A stretch of 64,000 bases of DNA from contig CAJINV010000005.1 in the NCBI GenBank assembly GCA_905178155.1, positions 1,156,392 through 1,220,391 on the forward strand. The letters run 5' to 3'. Shown piece by piece: positions 30,982 through 44,326 of this stretch (position 1 is its first letter; every line of letters starts with the position of its first letter). Below the pieces are notes generated by a model. That model did not search any database. It saw only the letters and a program-made list of their open reading frames with translations, and was not told the DNA's origin. The position numbers were made by a program, and so were the translations under genes. This DNA comes from Amoebophrya sp. A120. Its lineage: Eukaryota > Sar > Dinophyceae > Syndiniales > Amoebophryaceae.

Positions 30982-32989
30982 ATGTTCCGTTCCGTCTACG
31001 ACCAGCTCACCGCAGCGAGCTCCTTCCCAGCAACCTCGTTTCATCTCCTCCCCAGCGACCCAGCGAAGGCTCGTCACACCGGTCTTCTTGACAACTACGT
31101 GGCTCACACCAGAACAGCAGGGGAGTATGATGCAGACGATGCTGCGTTTCTTGGAGCTCAGGGCGTTGGCTCCTACTCCTTCGGTTTCTCATCCTCCTCA
31201 ACGAGCAAAACCTGGCACGACCACAATCACAGGCGAAATCATCTTCACAACAGCAGGATAAAAACCGCCTTCAACGAGTCGCCGACGTTCCAGATCGTCT
31301 CCGGGATCACCGCCGCAAAGGAGCACTGCCTCGTCGCCGACGCACCGGACCGCGATGGGACAGGCTTGTACCGAATGTTTGTCGGATGTGTCTGTGATGC
31401 GAGGCACGAAGTACTGGATGCTTGTTTCATGCATAAATTACTTGCAGTTGCACTGCAGTTCCTTTCCAGTTTCACTCAAATAAGACAAATCCAAAAATAA
31501 AAAACTCTTCCACAGCCATCTCGCCCCGTGTGATGATCAAGTGAGGAAGATGAACGGCCACGAACTGTATCGGTTCATGGACAACGGGGCGCTCTACACA
31601 CTGATGGGCAAAAAGTGCATGACCCTGGAGGACGGCAAGGTGACCGCTTCCGGCGGGTCGGTGACGCTGCAAGACTGCGACGCGGCAACCGCTGCGTCGG
31701 ATGGGCGCGCGTTGTGGGAACCCATGCCGAGCTCGCAGCTGAAGGTGGCGAAGGTCGGGGACTACTGCTTGTCCATGGGGCCGGAAAAGGCGTCGATCGG
31801 GGAGGTATAGAATCGTGAATAAGAGGAAGAGAGACCAAAGCTAGTGTTGCAGTTCCAAATGAAGGTTGCATGATTCATTGGCTTTTTCATGCTGGATCGA
31901 AGTTGTTCTTCTTCTTTTTTCACAAAAAAATTGATTCTCGTGAAAACCCCCTCCGCAGACCAACCTGATCAAGGGCAGTAGCTCCATCGACGCGTCCAGT
32001 AGCAACGGCACCCACACCGCAAAAATGATTGCCGACGGAAACGACTCCACGTACTGGGCCAGCGATTGGGACCCTAGCGAGCCGGAAACGGTGACGATAG
32101 GTATAAGAGGTGAAGAGCGATTCGTCATGTACATGCTGTGCGTATGACATACAAAATTTTTTTCGCAAATTTTTTCTTCATTTCAACTAACCTCACACCA
32201 AAACATTCAGATCTCGGCAGTTCGCAGAAGCTTTCAAAAGTGGACATTGACTGGGAGTATCCGCCAAAATCTTTCTCTATCGAATCCTCCTCCGACGGAC
32301 ACCACTTCAGTTCCTGCAACCGCGTGAATTTCAACGACAAGTGGACGTACCACATGCCGGGACGGGCGCTGAAAGCTCGGTACCTGCGAATCAAGATGCA
32401 TGAAACGCACCCGACGCTGGGCCAACACAAGGAATCGGGCAGACACCTGTATGGAATCCAGCACGTGCGCGTCGTCACTATCAAATGTAAAAATGTCTGG
32501 GTCTGGAAGAACGCAACTTGTCATGCTAAATCTGAAGCATGCAAAAATCTGTATTGCATGATTACCAAAAGTCGTTGAGTTTTGACCAAGTCGCGAGGGA
32601 GTTTCTCATGCGGGATAGGCATGAGGGAGATCGCACAGAATCTGTCATGCCAGGTCCTGCATTCCAGACCTCATGGGTCATGGAAAAGCTGCGTGACAAA
32701 TAGCGCATTCTTCCAGACCCAGACACTTTTGCATTTGATAGTCACCCGGGCGTTACAACCCATTCTTCAGAAGTGCAGCGACGCAGCCCGGAGTGCGGAT
32801 GCGCGGGACAAATGGTTTCTCGTCGAGGTCACTGAGTTCAACCCGTGCAAAAACCCGAAGCTGGATTTACCCCCGCAGGGCGTGCCGCAAACGACGCAGT
32901 TCGCGGGCAATGAGGAATCGAAGGACGGGCAGAAGATGGATGTCAGTGGGGTGCCAAGCAAGGAAATGATGTCGGCGGCAGAGGAATGA
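30982..32989 (+). CDS. Discoidin (F5/8 type C)-domain protein
   Basis: Exons 30982-31399, 31536-31804, 31959-32100, 32211-32478, 32746-32989 give 446 residues. Residues about 230-370 read as an F5/8 type C domain: SSSNGTHTAKMIADGNDSTYWASDW, then VTIDLGSSQKLSKVDIDWE and ARYLRIKMHETH. Upstream, CMTLEDGKVTASGGSVTLQDC with ALWEP resembles a ricin-type lectin subdomain, less certainly. F5/8C domains bind glycans or lipids outside the cell, but no signal peptide is visible. Introns 31805-31958 and 32101-32210 are ordinary GT-AG; 31400-31535 is bounded by a tgtgatg direct repeat; the last is a family A introner. Confidence 0.8.
32479..32745 (+). mobile_element. Introner, family A
   Basis: Left tatcaaatgtaaaaatgtct, right agacacttttgcatttgata. 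The direct repeat gtcac is at 32474-32478 and 32741-32745. 267 bp. Removal gives HVRVVT-RALQPILQ in frame. The interior is the reverse complement of 27151-27417. Confidence 0.92.
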
Positions 32990-33635
32990 TGATGATGATG
33001 GAACACGGAGTACTTGATGTTGATGTGTAAATCTCACCTGTCGTTCATCTCGTCCGTGCAGTATGCGTATCATGGTTCTTTTTGTATGAAGATGCTTCAA
33101 ACAATAGCAAACCGTTTCTATTTTGGAGTTCTCTTAGCTAGTTTTTGCAGAACTATTTTTCGAAGAAATTTACTTTTCGTATTCATTCATCCACCTCCCT
33201 GCGTAATGTCTATTCGCACCACAAGAAATTATCCCGGCTCCTAGTACGATTGCAAGATCAGCTGCGCGGCCGTTAAGAGAGCTCTCGATGAAACAGATTG
33301 AAACTTCTCAAAAGCAAAACCGAGCATCAATGTATCTGCCAAAAAACGACCGCAGCTGCGCACACCAGGCGCTACGTGTGCTGCAGGCGGCCGTCATCTA
33401 CATGTTAGGTGTTCGTAGATGGAGCTCTATTGTTTGTTCTTAGATGGATCTCTTGGATGCAGTTTTGCGCCTTCGTGTGTTGGCGGTGAAGTTGACAGCC
33501 AGTTTAAATACGTACGTTGTTCGCATTGATTGATCTCTTTTTCACCTTTCTCGTTGGATCAAACCGAAACATTTATTTCCAAAGAAAAGGGTTTTTTCCG
33601 GTCAAGAACATCATGCCCAACTGCACTAAAACGGC
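32990..33635. other. Intergenic
   Basis: A short atg repeat lies just after the stop. The remainder, AT-rich, has no recognised feature. Confidence 0.6.
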
Positions 33636-35546
33636 ATGATGTCGCTGTTTCTCTTGCTCTACTCCTCAGTTTTCCTTCCGGCGGTTCTCACATCTGCTTT
33701 CAAAATCGCGCCTCTGGGTGTCACCGAAGCCGACTGGAACCGAGGGAAGCCGAGTTTCTCCGCCAGTGTGAAGCAAATTTACGACAGCGCGGTGTTGAAA
33801 GCTAACAAGAATGCCAAGATCGCGGCACAAGCTTCTAGCGGTCTTGTTGTCAAAAACAAAAATGCCGCGACGGCCAGCTCGGTTGGTGTCGTGCAGAATC
33901 ACATAAACAAGCAGGCGGCAGCGCATCTCACCGCGGTCAAGGATGCTTACGTGAACACGGTGAGGAATAATTCTGCTGCGAAGCCAAAGGAGAAATCCGC
34001 CACAGTGACTGCGCAGAAGAGAGAACCTGTTCTCGTACGGAGAACGACCAGCGCCGGGAACAAGGCCTGGAGTGCCAGCGGGCCAACAGCAGTAGCGGAT
34101 GCAAGTGCGGTTGGGGGGAACAAGGCAAAGGCACGGCCAGCCGCCAAGAACCCGCGTGGACAAGCTGCTGCTCCGGTTGTGACAGTCAGCAAGATCAGCA
34201 CCGGTGTGGAAGGACAAGTCAAGAAAACGGCTGCTGCGAGTTCATTATCTGCTAAAAAAGCCAATACTCAAACTCAAAGCGACGGCCCGGTCCAAACAGC
34301 AAAGGAGTACGAGGAGGATTTTCCCGTCGACGACGCGAACCAGAATTCTTCGGCGGCGAGCACCACCGTGAGTAGTGGTAGTCCATCTTCTGAGGCCGAA
34401 ACTCCCACAGTCGAGGAAGAAAAACCAGTTCTCACGAAAGACGGAATTCCGGTGGACGCCAAGCCGGAGGAGCACAGCGCGGTGACAGCGAGTACCAAGA
34501 ATGCAGCGGATGCCAAGGCTGACGTTGTCGCCAGCGGCGCAGCGGTGGCGGCGAAGGAGGAGCAGGTGGAGGAGATGAAAGGGAAACAAATCAGCGCGGA
34601 AACTTCGCAGGCCACCGCGGCGAGTGATGTCTCGAACGCGCAAGACAGTCTGGCCGCGGAGAAGCAAAACGCGAATGCCGAGCAACTGGAATATTCCGAC
34701 GCGCAGGCGAACGTCGCGGCGAAAAAGGAGGAGCTGCGTGTTGCCACGGAAATTGCGGAAGCGGCGCGCAAGGAACTGGAGGAGGCAAACAAGAGATTAG
34801 AGGAGGCGACGGCTAGAGTAGCCTTCGCGGAAAAGCTATCCTGAGGAAAAACGTTCCCACCCAATAGTCAAGATGGGAAATCTGCTACACAAATCCCCAA
34901 GCTTTGGCTGTCGCGCATGACAAATTGTGGCTCGCTGTGTAGTCGTGTTTAGCTAGTGCAGCAGCATATCAGATCCAGTTTGTCATGCTGATTCGAGCAT
35001 GACGAGTCTCAGATCACAACGAGAAAACGCCTTTCATGAGTCTCCGCATGAGAAACATTTTAAGCATGCGTTTTAGCATTACAACTCTGGGGTTGGGACG
35101 TTTTTACACAGGATAAAAGCAGCTGAAGAAAGCGGAAGATGAAGCGAGGTCGGCGACCGCAAACCGCTATCCTGTGCAAAAGTATCGTACTCGTAGTAAT
35201 TGCAGTCCTGCAATACAAATTTTTTTCTCAAGGTAAATCTGCATGACAGATTTTATTTCTCGTGCTGAGGAAATTTGTATTGCATTTATACGAGTGCGAT
35301 ACTTTTGCAATGCATAACCGCGAAGCGGCGGAGGCCGCGCTTTTGGCCGCGCAAAAGGCACTAGAGCAGGCGAAAGAGGTGGAGTATTTGGCGGAGCAGG
35401 ATTTGGAGGCCCTCAAACAGCGGATCATCGACCGGATCGAGGGCGAGAGAAGTTCCGCGGTGGGCAGATGGGGTGGCAGTGCACAGCTGTTTGGAACTAC
35501 GAGCTTGATGATCGCGATTGGCTTAGTAGGGTTTGGCTTCTGGTGA
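33636..35546 (+). CDS. Secreted or membrane coiled-coil protein with C-terminal TM
   Basis: Exons 33636-34836, 35121-35167, 35322-35546 give 490 residues. MMSLFLLLYSSVFLPAVLTS is a clear signal peptide. The middle is Ala/Lys/Thr-rich. From about residue 330 a heptad-like Ala/Glu/Lys coiled coil runs through AREELRVATEIAEAARKEL-type sequence and continues across both introners (RLEEATARVAFAEK-QLKKAEDEARSATANR-EAAEAALLAAQKALEQ). The last 20 residues (TTSLMIAIGLVGFGFW) form a membrane segment ending at the stop. The family is unknown. Both introns fall inside the coiled coil, where frame and heptad continuity support the joins. Confidence 0.8.
34837..35120 (+). mobile_element. Introner, family B
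   Basis: Left tatcctgaggaaaaacgttc, right ggacgtttttacacaggata. The direct repeat aaagc is at 34832-34836 and 35116-35120. 284 bp. Removal gives VAFAEK-QLKKAEDE in frame. Confidence 0.92.
35168..35321 (+). mobile_element. Introner, family E (154 bp)
   Basis: Left tatcctgtgcaaaagtatcg, right gcgatacttttgcaatgcata. The direct repeat accgc is at 35163-35167 and 35317-35321. The interior is partly self-complementary (tgcaatacaaattttttt / aatttgtattgca). Its sister is at 56700-56854. Confidence 0.92.
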
Positions 35547-36093
35547 CGCAGTTGTTTGCAGAGTGTGATGTTGATGTTCCGTTGATACAAAACATTTTTT
35601 TTTTCCCATTGTTGAAATCGTTCCGATAACAGCAGGACCACAGTGAAGACGAACTACATGAATTTTGAGGCGACTTTATTAGTACCCTTATTCAGGCTTA
35701 GCCCATTTTTACATCCATCCAAACGTCAGTTTGGAAAAAAAAAATTGGACAGCACACCCAAAGCGATCGTGTTCGTATTTCCGCGAAGCCTCCCTTTTTC
35801 ATTATTTTTTTCTACTTTTCGTTTTCTTGGACTTTGCGTCGTGGGTACGAAACACGCGCTGATTCTGGTGTCGGAAAGAACCTGAACCTCGGAAATCAAA
35901 TGGCCAAAGTCTGCCCATCGTTTATTTCAATTTTTTCTTTCGCAGCCTGTACTGGCTTCTTGGCGGAATGGCATTGCAACGTACTACCTTTGTTTCGTTC
36001 CTCACTAGTAAATAAGAAAAATTGCTTGTTCTTGTCTCGCTTTATTTTGCGACGGCCTTTGCTCGCAACATCAGAAGTACATTACAAATCACC
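35547..36093. other. Intergenic / probable 5' untranslated region
   Basis: T-rich. The following frame is open from 36022, but the strong context caccATGG at 36094 is the likelier start. Confidence 0.5.
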
Positions 36094-39000
36094 ATGGCCT
36101 TTCCTGGTTTCGCGGTGGGATTAGGTTCCTCTGCCTCCACGCGAGCGCTCGACGGGTCACACTCGGTCTGTTTACCAAACGGTTCATCAAACCGGGTGGG
36201 GCCGGGCAAACTGATCGCGTCCGCCAGCCTGAAGGACGTGAGGCTTGGTAGCAAAACTCATGAGCTGTCTAGCAACAATGTTTACCCCAGAAGTAGTTCG
36301 ACAACGAGGGTCAGTGCGACGAAGAAGTTTGCTGAAGCTTCGTCGGTGGCAAACGCAACTAAAGGCGAAGCACCGTTTTCAAGGAGAACACCGTCCGTCA
36401 GTGGCACGCCCAAAGAACATCAACGCACGACAGACTATGTGAACGTCCAAACAATGGCAGCTTCATCTTCTGCTTCAAGTGGACCGAATCGTGCTGCTGC
36501 GACACCGACCGCGCATACGATCGCACAAGCGCCGCAGCGGTTAACTCGACTGCAAATGACACGGAGTGTGTCTGATCGGCATCTGATGATGCTGTCATCT
36601 TCTACTTCTGCAAACCGGCCCTTTATTGGAGGTGCAATTTCTACATCATCTTCCACTACGTCTGCTTTTGCGCGGACAGTGCTCGCAGCATCCCCGTCTT
36701 CGTCGCAATTGCGCCGGCCGGACTTGCAGCTTGGGTCATTTATTTCAACCGCAGGCGCCACTGCAACTGGCAGCAGAGCAAACTCAAAAAAAGTGGCAGG
36801 GGTAGCGCACAGGGAAGTACCAGGTGCTGGTGTGCAAAATGTGAATCTCACGACGACGTTTTTGAGCAGCGCTGCTGTTTCTGGTAGTTCCTCGAAGACC
36901 GCTACAACGAACTCCTCCCTCGCGCAAAGCGCGATGAAGCCGCCGCCGCCGTTGCAGCTGAACCTGAAAAAAGCGCGGATTCGGCCGTTCGAGGAACGAT
37001 TGGCGGATTTTTCTGCAGGTGGAGCGGAGAATTTTTCGCAGTCCAGCACGACAACCGCACCTGCCGGTCGTTCTGGAAGCGAAAAGAAGGCGCAAGGCCC
37101 GGGAGCAGAGGTGTCAAGCGAGGAAAGGGGGAAGGGTGCGACGTCGTCACCAAGTGAGGGAAAGACGGGGCCGGGACTCCTGGGAAGTGGTGGAGAAACG
37201 ACTGCGAAAAAGAACGCAGAACCAGGTAACAAAATCGCGCAAGAAGATCATGAATTGATGAAATCTGAAGGTATGGCACCAAAATCCGCTCTGCCATCCA
37301 CTTTCGGGAGCGCAAAACCGCTGTATGGTTCGTCGTTCATCCGCGCACGGGCAGGCACCGGCGGCAGCGTGGTCAAGGGAGAAAAGCCAGATGTGGCGCA
37401 GGTAAACAGTGCTGGGACTAAGGATATTCGAAACCTGTAGTGCACGACCTTTCTCAGATTCATTCGATGAGCATGCATGTCAAGAAGTAGTACAATCTAC
37501 AGCAAAACCTACAACTACAAGTCCAGCAAGTGAAATTGTTCAGGTCGTCAAGGCTGTCGCAGCGAACACCATAACTGTAAAAAAGGACACAGAGGACGGA
37601 TCTTTACTGCGACAGGAATTGCAAGAGCCTCACGGCGATGGTTTTCTGCGACCGGCAGAAGGTTGCTCATCCAGCATCGGAGCAGATCTTCACGCACTGG
37701 GGGAAGTAAAAGACCACCTTTACGAGGAAAAGGATAGCAGTGCCAGCGCGTTTCGCGAGTTGAGCGGTGCTGCCCCAGCTTCGTTTGGGAAGAGACCGCA
37801 AAGTACAGATGTGATTTTTTCGAAGATGAAATTGAATTTGAAATTTGACCCCTTGTTCGCTGTTGCTGCAGTTGGTTCTGTAGAAATGAAATCTTATCGT
37901 TACCTTCATCTGCAGGACCTCCACAACACCTCACCCAATCCGCGTCTCGCCAGCAGCTGCACCCGGATTTGCTCCTAGCGAAGTCTGCCCGCTTGCGAAA
38001 AAAGGTGTCCGCGGAGATGACCAAAGCGCGGGAAGCGAGTCGTTTTCTGGAGGCAGACTGCGAGCTCGCCGTGAAGAGGACCCGGTACGTGGAGCAGCAG
38101 CTACGGCAAGCGCAGAACGAGTTGGAAACGATTGCGAGCAGCAGTGCAGTTTCGTCGAATTATTGTGCGAAAACTACCAGTAAAGGTAACCGGCCAGTTC
38201 CAGGGGGTACCACGACCTCCAAAGGATCCTCGTCCGTAGGAAGCAGTGTGCGGGAACAAAGCTGTAGCGCCGCCGACAGCAGGACGAGAGCGGGAGCAGC
38301 CGTCGTGGTGCGCGATAGTACATCAACCAAAGCGCGTAGTGGGCAGAGAATGACGGCGACTTCTGCAAGTACTGCAAAGGAGGCAACAAACCTTTCCCGA
38401 CGAAATTCGAGACGGGAGGGAGCTACTGTAGTACCTGCCGCTATTGGAGCTCGTGGCACATCTGTAACAAGTAAAACCTCGTCGTCCGCCGGAGGTGCTG
38501 CCAGGAGCAAAACCACCACTGCATCGAGGGAGGCTTCTAAGGCATCGTCGACTGTGCAAGACACGACTGAGAACTCCGCCTCCATTCGCTCCACAAATGC
38601 CAGAACTGCAAAAACCTCTCAGTCCTCTCACATGTTGCGTCGGCAGGAGCAGAAAGTCGCGAAACTGCTTGCTGACCTTCGCAAAGCCTCTGATTCGGAG
38701 CAATCTTTGCGAACGAAATTGCAGGAATCAGAACAAACGTACAAAAGGTTGGAAAGGAAATTTCAGCACTGCCAGGCCATCGCCACGGATTTGTTCTTGG
38801 GGACAAAAGTTGTAGCTGGGTCCGCGTCTGCCCCAACTGGTATTAATAACGCGGCCATGATGGCAAACGCAAGTCATGACCACCAGGCGTCAGCGAGTTT
38901 TTTTCCCGGCACTGTATCTGCATCAGCGAGCCACAGCCTCGTGGAGCCACAGGGAGTTCTTGCTGAAGGCGAGCACGACATTTTTGTTGACGAAGAGAGA

Positions 39001-39971
39001 TATGGTTTGCAGCCAAGCCACAAAGCGGAGTCTGAAGTTCGTCCGGAGGCCTCGTCACAGAAGCGTGCTGCGGTTGCAGAAGTAGATCAGAGCCAAAAAT
39101 TAGCGCAGGCTGGTACTGTACCAACTACAACGAGCTTGCAACGGGAGATGAGCAACTCCTCGGCCAAGAATCTCGAAACCAGCACGACCATGAACCTTGT
39201 CGACAGTGAGGCGAGCACCGAGAAGATAAAGTCGCGCTGCGTTGTCCGCACGACACACACACACTCCCTGAAATCCTTATTTGGGAACATTAACGAGAAC
39301 CGGTTTATTGGGAATGCAACGGCGAATACGACAACATCGAATGGCGCGGTGTCCTCCTCATCGTCCCGTTTCATGAACAATAAAACCAACACACATTTCA
39401 CCACCACCGCACACCACGCGCAGATGAATCATTGTAACCAAATTTCAACAACATCAAACACCTTCGCCCCGCCGCCCCGCACGCTCTATGCGTTCCAGCC
39501 GTCGCCCGACGATGAGCAAGAGCCACCGGAAGACTCGCCGCTGGACCCGACCGTGTTGCAATTTACCACGCCGTATCAAATGCAAAAATGTCTGGGTCTG
39601 GAAACTTGTGATGCTGGGTGGCGTCTCATGATGAGGCTACGAACGCTGGCTCAGCATGGCAAGTTTCTGAGCTCCTAGGTGTTGCCTATTCTGCATGACA
39701 AACTGCGCTTCTGCATCACAGCAAAACGGAGCTCATCTTGGGTAACGTGCATGACAGATTTAAGAGTCATGCCAGACAAGGAGCATGACAAACATGAATT
39801 CTTCCCGACCCAGATATTTTTACAGTTGATACGCCGGTACAGGCCAACCCGGATCCGCACTCGAGATTGGAGAACGCGCTGGCCAGTGCAGAGCAGCAGT
39901 TGCGAAAAACGAAGACGCGAGGATTTTACAACACCAATGTCAAGGCTACCTCGCCTGTTTTCTCGAATTAG
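36094..39971 (+). CDS. Ser/Thr-rich coiled-coil protein
   Basis: Best model: exons 36094-37401, 37472-37802, 37916-39573, 39837-39971, giving 1143 residues. The introns at 37402 (GTAAAC...GATGAG, 70 bp) and 37803 (GTACAG...CTGCAG) are canonical but inferred only from frame; the first is the weaker. An alternative is two genes, with a stop at 37440. The protein is low-complexity Ser/Thr/Ala-rich. Coiled-coil stretches are seen at about 38000-38130 (LRKKVSAEMTKAREASRFLE) and 38640-38790 (QEQKVAKLLADLRKASDSEQ). No family is recognised. The C-terminal 43 residues (ANPDPHSRLENALASAEQQL...) are duplicated at 45719-45845 together with downstream DNA. Confidence 0.55.
39574..39836 (+). mobile_element. 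Introner, family A
   Basis: Left tatcaaatgcaaaaatgtct, right agatatttttacagttgata. The direct repeat cgccg is at 39569-39573 and 39832-39836. 263 bp. Removal gives LQFTTP-VQANPDPHS in frame. The interior is nearly the same as 7594-7865. Confidence 0.9.
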
Positions 39972-41170
39972 AGCGCTTGGAGATGTGTTTGCCGAGGCCG
40001 CGAGGTTGTAGTTCATGAACTTGCTTGCTAGAAAATGAGAAACCATATTAAACCAACTACACGAGAGCACGGTCGCACCTTCACATCTGTGTGAGCGTGA
40101 TCCGTTCCCGAGAGCGTTTAGTGATTGTGTTCTTTGTACCCCAACTTCTTCATTGTTGTCGCCGAATATTGTCGTAGTCGTTCACCTTTTATTTTCACTT
40201 TTTCATACTTGTTAGTATGAGTCCGGCAGTATACTATGAATGAAAATCCAAGGGATTCGGTGAACTGGTACTATCGTCAAAATGAAAATGAAAAAGCGTA
40301 TGCATCCTTTGGAAAGAAGATGTTTACGTACACGATAAATTCAAAGATCTCCCTCAGCGATCTTTAATACGGATTGATAAATAATTATGATGGCGAGTAA
40401 ATATTTACATGTTGTCACTCGTTGTCTCGGTCGGTCTGCAAAATAGATACTACGAATGTGACCACGCAAATAATACAGACAAGCGGATCTTCTCCCCTCT
40501 GTAGCTTTACCCACCGCAAAAAATTTTGATCTCGAAACGTCAAAAGTGGATCAATACAAGGTCTTCATCTCGAGCAGGTGGAATTCGGTCGTTGGGACTT
40601 CTGTAGAAGGCGCGCATTGAGACGCCTACTGCTCTCTGCCGAGCAGAGTAGAGAATTGAGATCTGCACGCTGCCTTCCGAGCTTTCTGCTCACCCGCCGA
40701 ATGGCCAAGCATCAAAAGGGATAACCTACAAATGTCTTTCGGAACAACCACAGCAACACTCTTTTTTGGAGCGTAGTTTCGAAGAACGCGATCTGCGTTC
40801 GAATTGGAAGTAAAAGCGAAGGAGCATTTTCATTCTGCTTGCTGTAAGTAAACGAAAAACTGTGACTGCTAAACATATTCCCTTGCTAAATATATTCTAA
40901 ACATATTCCCTTGCGAAAACTGTGACTGCTAAATATATTCCCCCTGCTATCCCTTGCTAAATATATTCTTTATACTGTCTTATCCTCTTTGCTATTTTTA
41001 CTTCGTTTTCTGATTCATTGTAGAACAAAATTGGAAAACCCACAGCAAATCAGGGCCAGAAAAGAACGCTTTTATTTACTTTTACATCTCGCCTACAGAT
41101 AACACGCTGCTCCTTGTGTCGAGCCGTTTCTTCAAGGCAGCGCGAGTAAGTGTTTTAAAAGAGCATAACT
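39972..41170. other. Intergenic
   Basis: 39972-40198 is the downstream part of the module duplicated at 45716-46086. Around 40858-40975 there is a degenerate local repeat of ctaaatatattc and actgtgactgctaaa. No gene recognised. Confidence 0.6.
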
Positions 41171-43856
41171 ATGGCGTCCCTCTTTCGTCGCGTACTTGCC
41201 GCGGCCGGGGCTGGTATCTCTCTCCACTTGCGCAGAGAATTACTATTCAGCGCAGTCCTGCTGGGCGGGCGTGGTGCTTTTGAAACCTCTGGGATGAATG
41301 CCAGCCACTCTACTCGCCCGTTCGTGGTTGCTGTCCAGGTGCGGCCATCTTGGAAGCCAAGTTTGTGGCGGCCATCCCGTTTGTGGTTGTTTCCGGGAGG
41401 CGGCCCAAGCCCACTTACGTGCATGATAGACAGCAAGGATCTGGCGGGGGCAAAAGAAAACTTTTACGAAATGTTGCAACACGAGCGTCCTCGTCTACCC
41501 ACGGAGTATGAGTACACGGAATTGCGAGACGCACTTTTCAAAATAGGGGATCGGACTGGTGCGCAGAACTTGTTCGATGCCGTGCAAAATGAGGGCGAGG
41601 AGTTTCGCAACCGCAAGGCCTGGGAAAGTCCGAAGAGCGGAAAACCAGAGGCGCAGGGTGGCGCGTCGCCGAAGCCGTGTCGCGAGCAACTGGCGGAGCC
41701 CTCCGTTTTTACGCCAGGGAACGCCGGAGCTGTGGGAAGAAGCGCTCCTCGTGCTGATGGAGATCCTCAGGGAAAAGCAGGGTGGAAAGGTCAGGAAGAG
41801 AGCATGCTGGCGCAACAGATGCAATCCGGCGAGTGGTATATCGGATGCGGCCGGCCGGAGCCGGGGACGAGAGTAGGCAAAAGCTTGCTCGCTAACCTGC
41901 ATTCTAGTAAAAGATAAAGACTTTTTTGCATTTGCTTACCTCCTTCGTGGCACTTCGCGGGATTCTATTTAGCAGAATCCCGTGGCCATGAGGTGGATGA
42001 GGGTTAGGAAAAGGAGGCTTTATAATGTTGTTTGTGACGTTGCAATCCGTGTTCTGTTAATTTAAATTCGAAAGAATGACTGACAACTGAAATAAGGTAA
42101 TGTCGAGGAGGGCTCCGAGGTTCGCGTTTCTCGTCCGGGGGACTTGATTTGCACGACCGTCCATGTCTTCGATCCACAAGGCCAATCGCGCAAAGTATTA
42201 AGCAACAAGCTCGCCCAGTATTGCGTGTTGGAAGGAGAGGAGTGCGTGTTTCATTCCGAGCGGGCAACCAGGGAAACCCGGAACGCTCTCATCCACATTC
42301 TGGAAATGCATGAGAAGGAAGCCTACCTTATGCTATTAAATGCCTACAGCGAAACAGGCGACGCGGTTGGCGCGCGACAGGTGTTGGAAGATATGAAGGC
42401 CGCGAAAATCGAGCCAGATGCGCGGACCTACAACTCGTTACTGGACGCCTACGGAAGAAGAGGCGACTGGGAGGGCGTGACAGACGTGCTGCAACAAATG
42501 AAGGCCGCGAAAATCGCGCAAAATGTCGCCACGTGCAACATCTTCGTCGCCGCGTACATAAAAGGCGGCGACATGGACAGCGCGCGGCTGGTGCTGGAGG
42601 AAATGAAGGACGCGGGCCCCGCGCCGAATGTGATCACTTACCACACCCTAGTGAGCGGACATGCTGACGCTGGCGACGTTGAGGGTGTGAAGGGAGTGTT
42701 GGAAGAAATGAGGGCCGCGGGTATCGTGCCAAACGCCGCCACCTACGACGCGCTGATGAATAAAGCGCACATAGAGAAATATAAGCGAGACTGCAGCGTT
42801 GCCCGCGAGGGTATCGAACAGGTCTTGCCGGGGCGGGGAGAGACCAGTGCAAAAGGGAAAAAGAAAAGGGGAAACTCTGTAGAACTAATTCCCAAGGCGG
42901 GAGATGTGCACGCCGCTTGGGGACAGCCGCCAGTGCGGAGTCAAAGTACGCCCCTAGGACGACAGAGACAACGCAAGCCTTCGGGCCCTCCATCGGCCCG
43001 AGCGGCGGCTGGAGAATCAGAGAGGCGCTCATCTCGAGGTCACCGCAGCCGCACCGCCGTTTCTTCAGTTCCGCCGGCCTCAAAAACAGGAGCAGATCAT
43101 CCAGAACAGAACGACATCCGCCGAGAAAAGGTGTCCCGGTTTCGGGGAGCTACTCCTCGCCGGGGCCGAGGAAGGGGCCGAGGACAGGGCAGACGCTCGC
43201 CCTCGCGCCCGGTGCCTAAACGGCCGGCCGCTGCATCTGTATTTGTTGATGCTAGTTCGGCAGCTGGTGCTGGTCCGGGTGGAAGTAATTCCACAAATGG
43301 CGCGGCCGGGGTGGTGGAAGGAATACACGACCCGGCTGTCGGATTTTTTTGGGACAAGCAGCAAAATCAGGAGCCTTGGCACCACGACACTCAGCCTTGG
43401 CCGCAGCCTCCGCAGTGGATGACGAACGACAACTACACTGGTCCGCCCGCGTTTTATGGTTGTCAGGGTTTTCAGAATTGCATGGTGAGCGCTACTGCGG
43501 GCGACCACCACGACTACTGGAACCCTCGCGACGGTACAAGGACGCTTGGCCATTTTGTATGGGACGGCTATAATCGGGGCCTCGAAGGAGCGGCGCAGCA
43601 GCAGCTGGTGCAAGCGGGGGAGCCCGTAGGGGGTCCGCATTACGTACCGCAGGAGCAGCTGATGGAGAACCTACTAACCATTCTGACAACGGATCTTCCA
43701 CCAAAAAAGCGAGAGTGGAAGTCTCACTTTGATGTTCCGCTTTTAACAGGAGCACTTTGTGAATACAGCCGGCAAGAGTGTGCCGATAGTGAAGACTGCG
43801 ACGTAACGAAGGCGACGGCGCAGATGGAAGGGTCAGACGAGCAACTTCACACTTAA
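41171..43856 (+). CDS. Pentatricopeptide repeat (PPR) protein, probably organellar
   Basis: Exons 41171-41906 and 42097-43856 (intron GTAAAAG...AATAAG) give 831 residues. The second exon has no ATG near its upstream edge, and the join restores the frame as HSS-NVEEGSEVRV. PPR units follow in series: AYLMLLNAYSETGDAVGARQ, RTYNSLLDAYGRRGDWEGV, ATCNIFVAAYIKGGDMDSAR, ITYHTLVSGHADAGDVEGVK, ATYDALMNKA, each with an EMKAAKI-like helix. The N-terminus MASLFRRVLAAAGAGISLHLRR is basic and amphipathic, as in mitochondrial import signals. The C-terminal third is Arg/Gly/Pro-rich, then Trp/Tyr-rich. PPR proteins bind organellar RNA; the target is unknown. Confidence 0.8.
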
Positions 43857-44326
43857 GGTCTGAATGCAAAGAAGCAAAACGCGGTCTCCAGCTGGTTTGG
43901 CTGTTTTGGTGCCGCCAGAGGCCTTATATCGATTTTTAGTGGGACGGCTCTACTTTGTTTTCCTTGTCTCTATAGCTCTTTTTTTCTATCTTGTAGCTAT
44001 AGGCCACTTTTCTTTCTTTTTCTTGTTCTATTGCCACCGCGGATGGTATTGTCAAGCTAGCATGTTTATTCTAGCAAAGCGCCTACCTTTGGTGCCATAC
44101 CATCCCGCTTCAGGAGTATTTTTAGCGAAAGCCCATGTCTTAAAACTTAAGCCTAAGCGTCTGACAGTTTTTGTCAATAAGAATAAACGCAATCATCATC
44201 AATTTCACACTTGCGCTTACCAATTTACTATCCAGCTTGCTTGGTACGTTATTTCTGTCTCTTTATCCCAAAGAACTGTAGATTGTAGAAAAAAACAGAC
44301 TCCCAAGTTTTCAAAGGAAAAGGCTT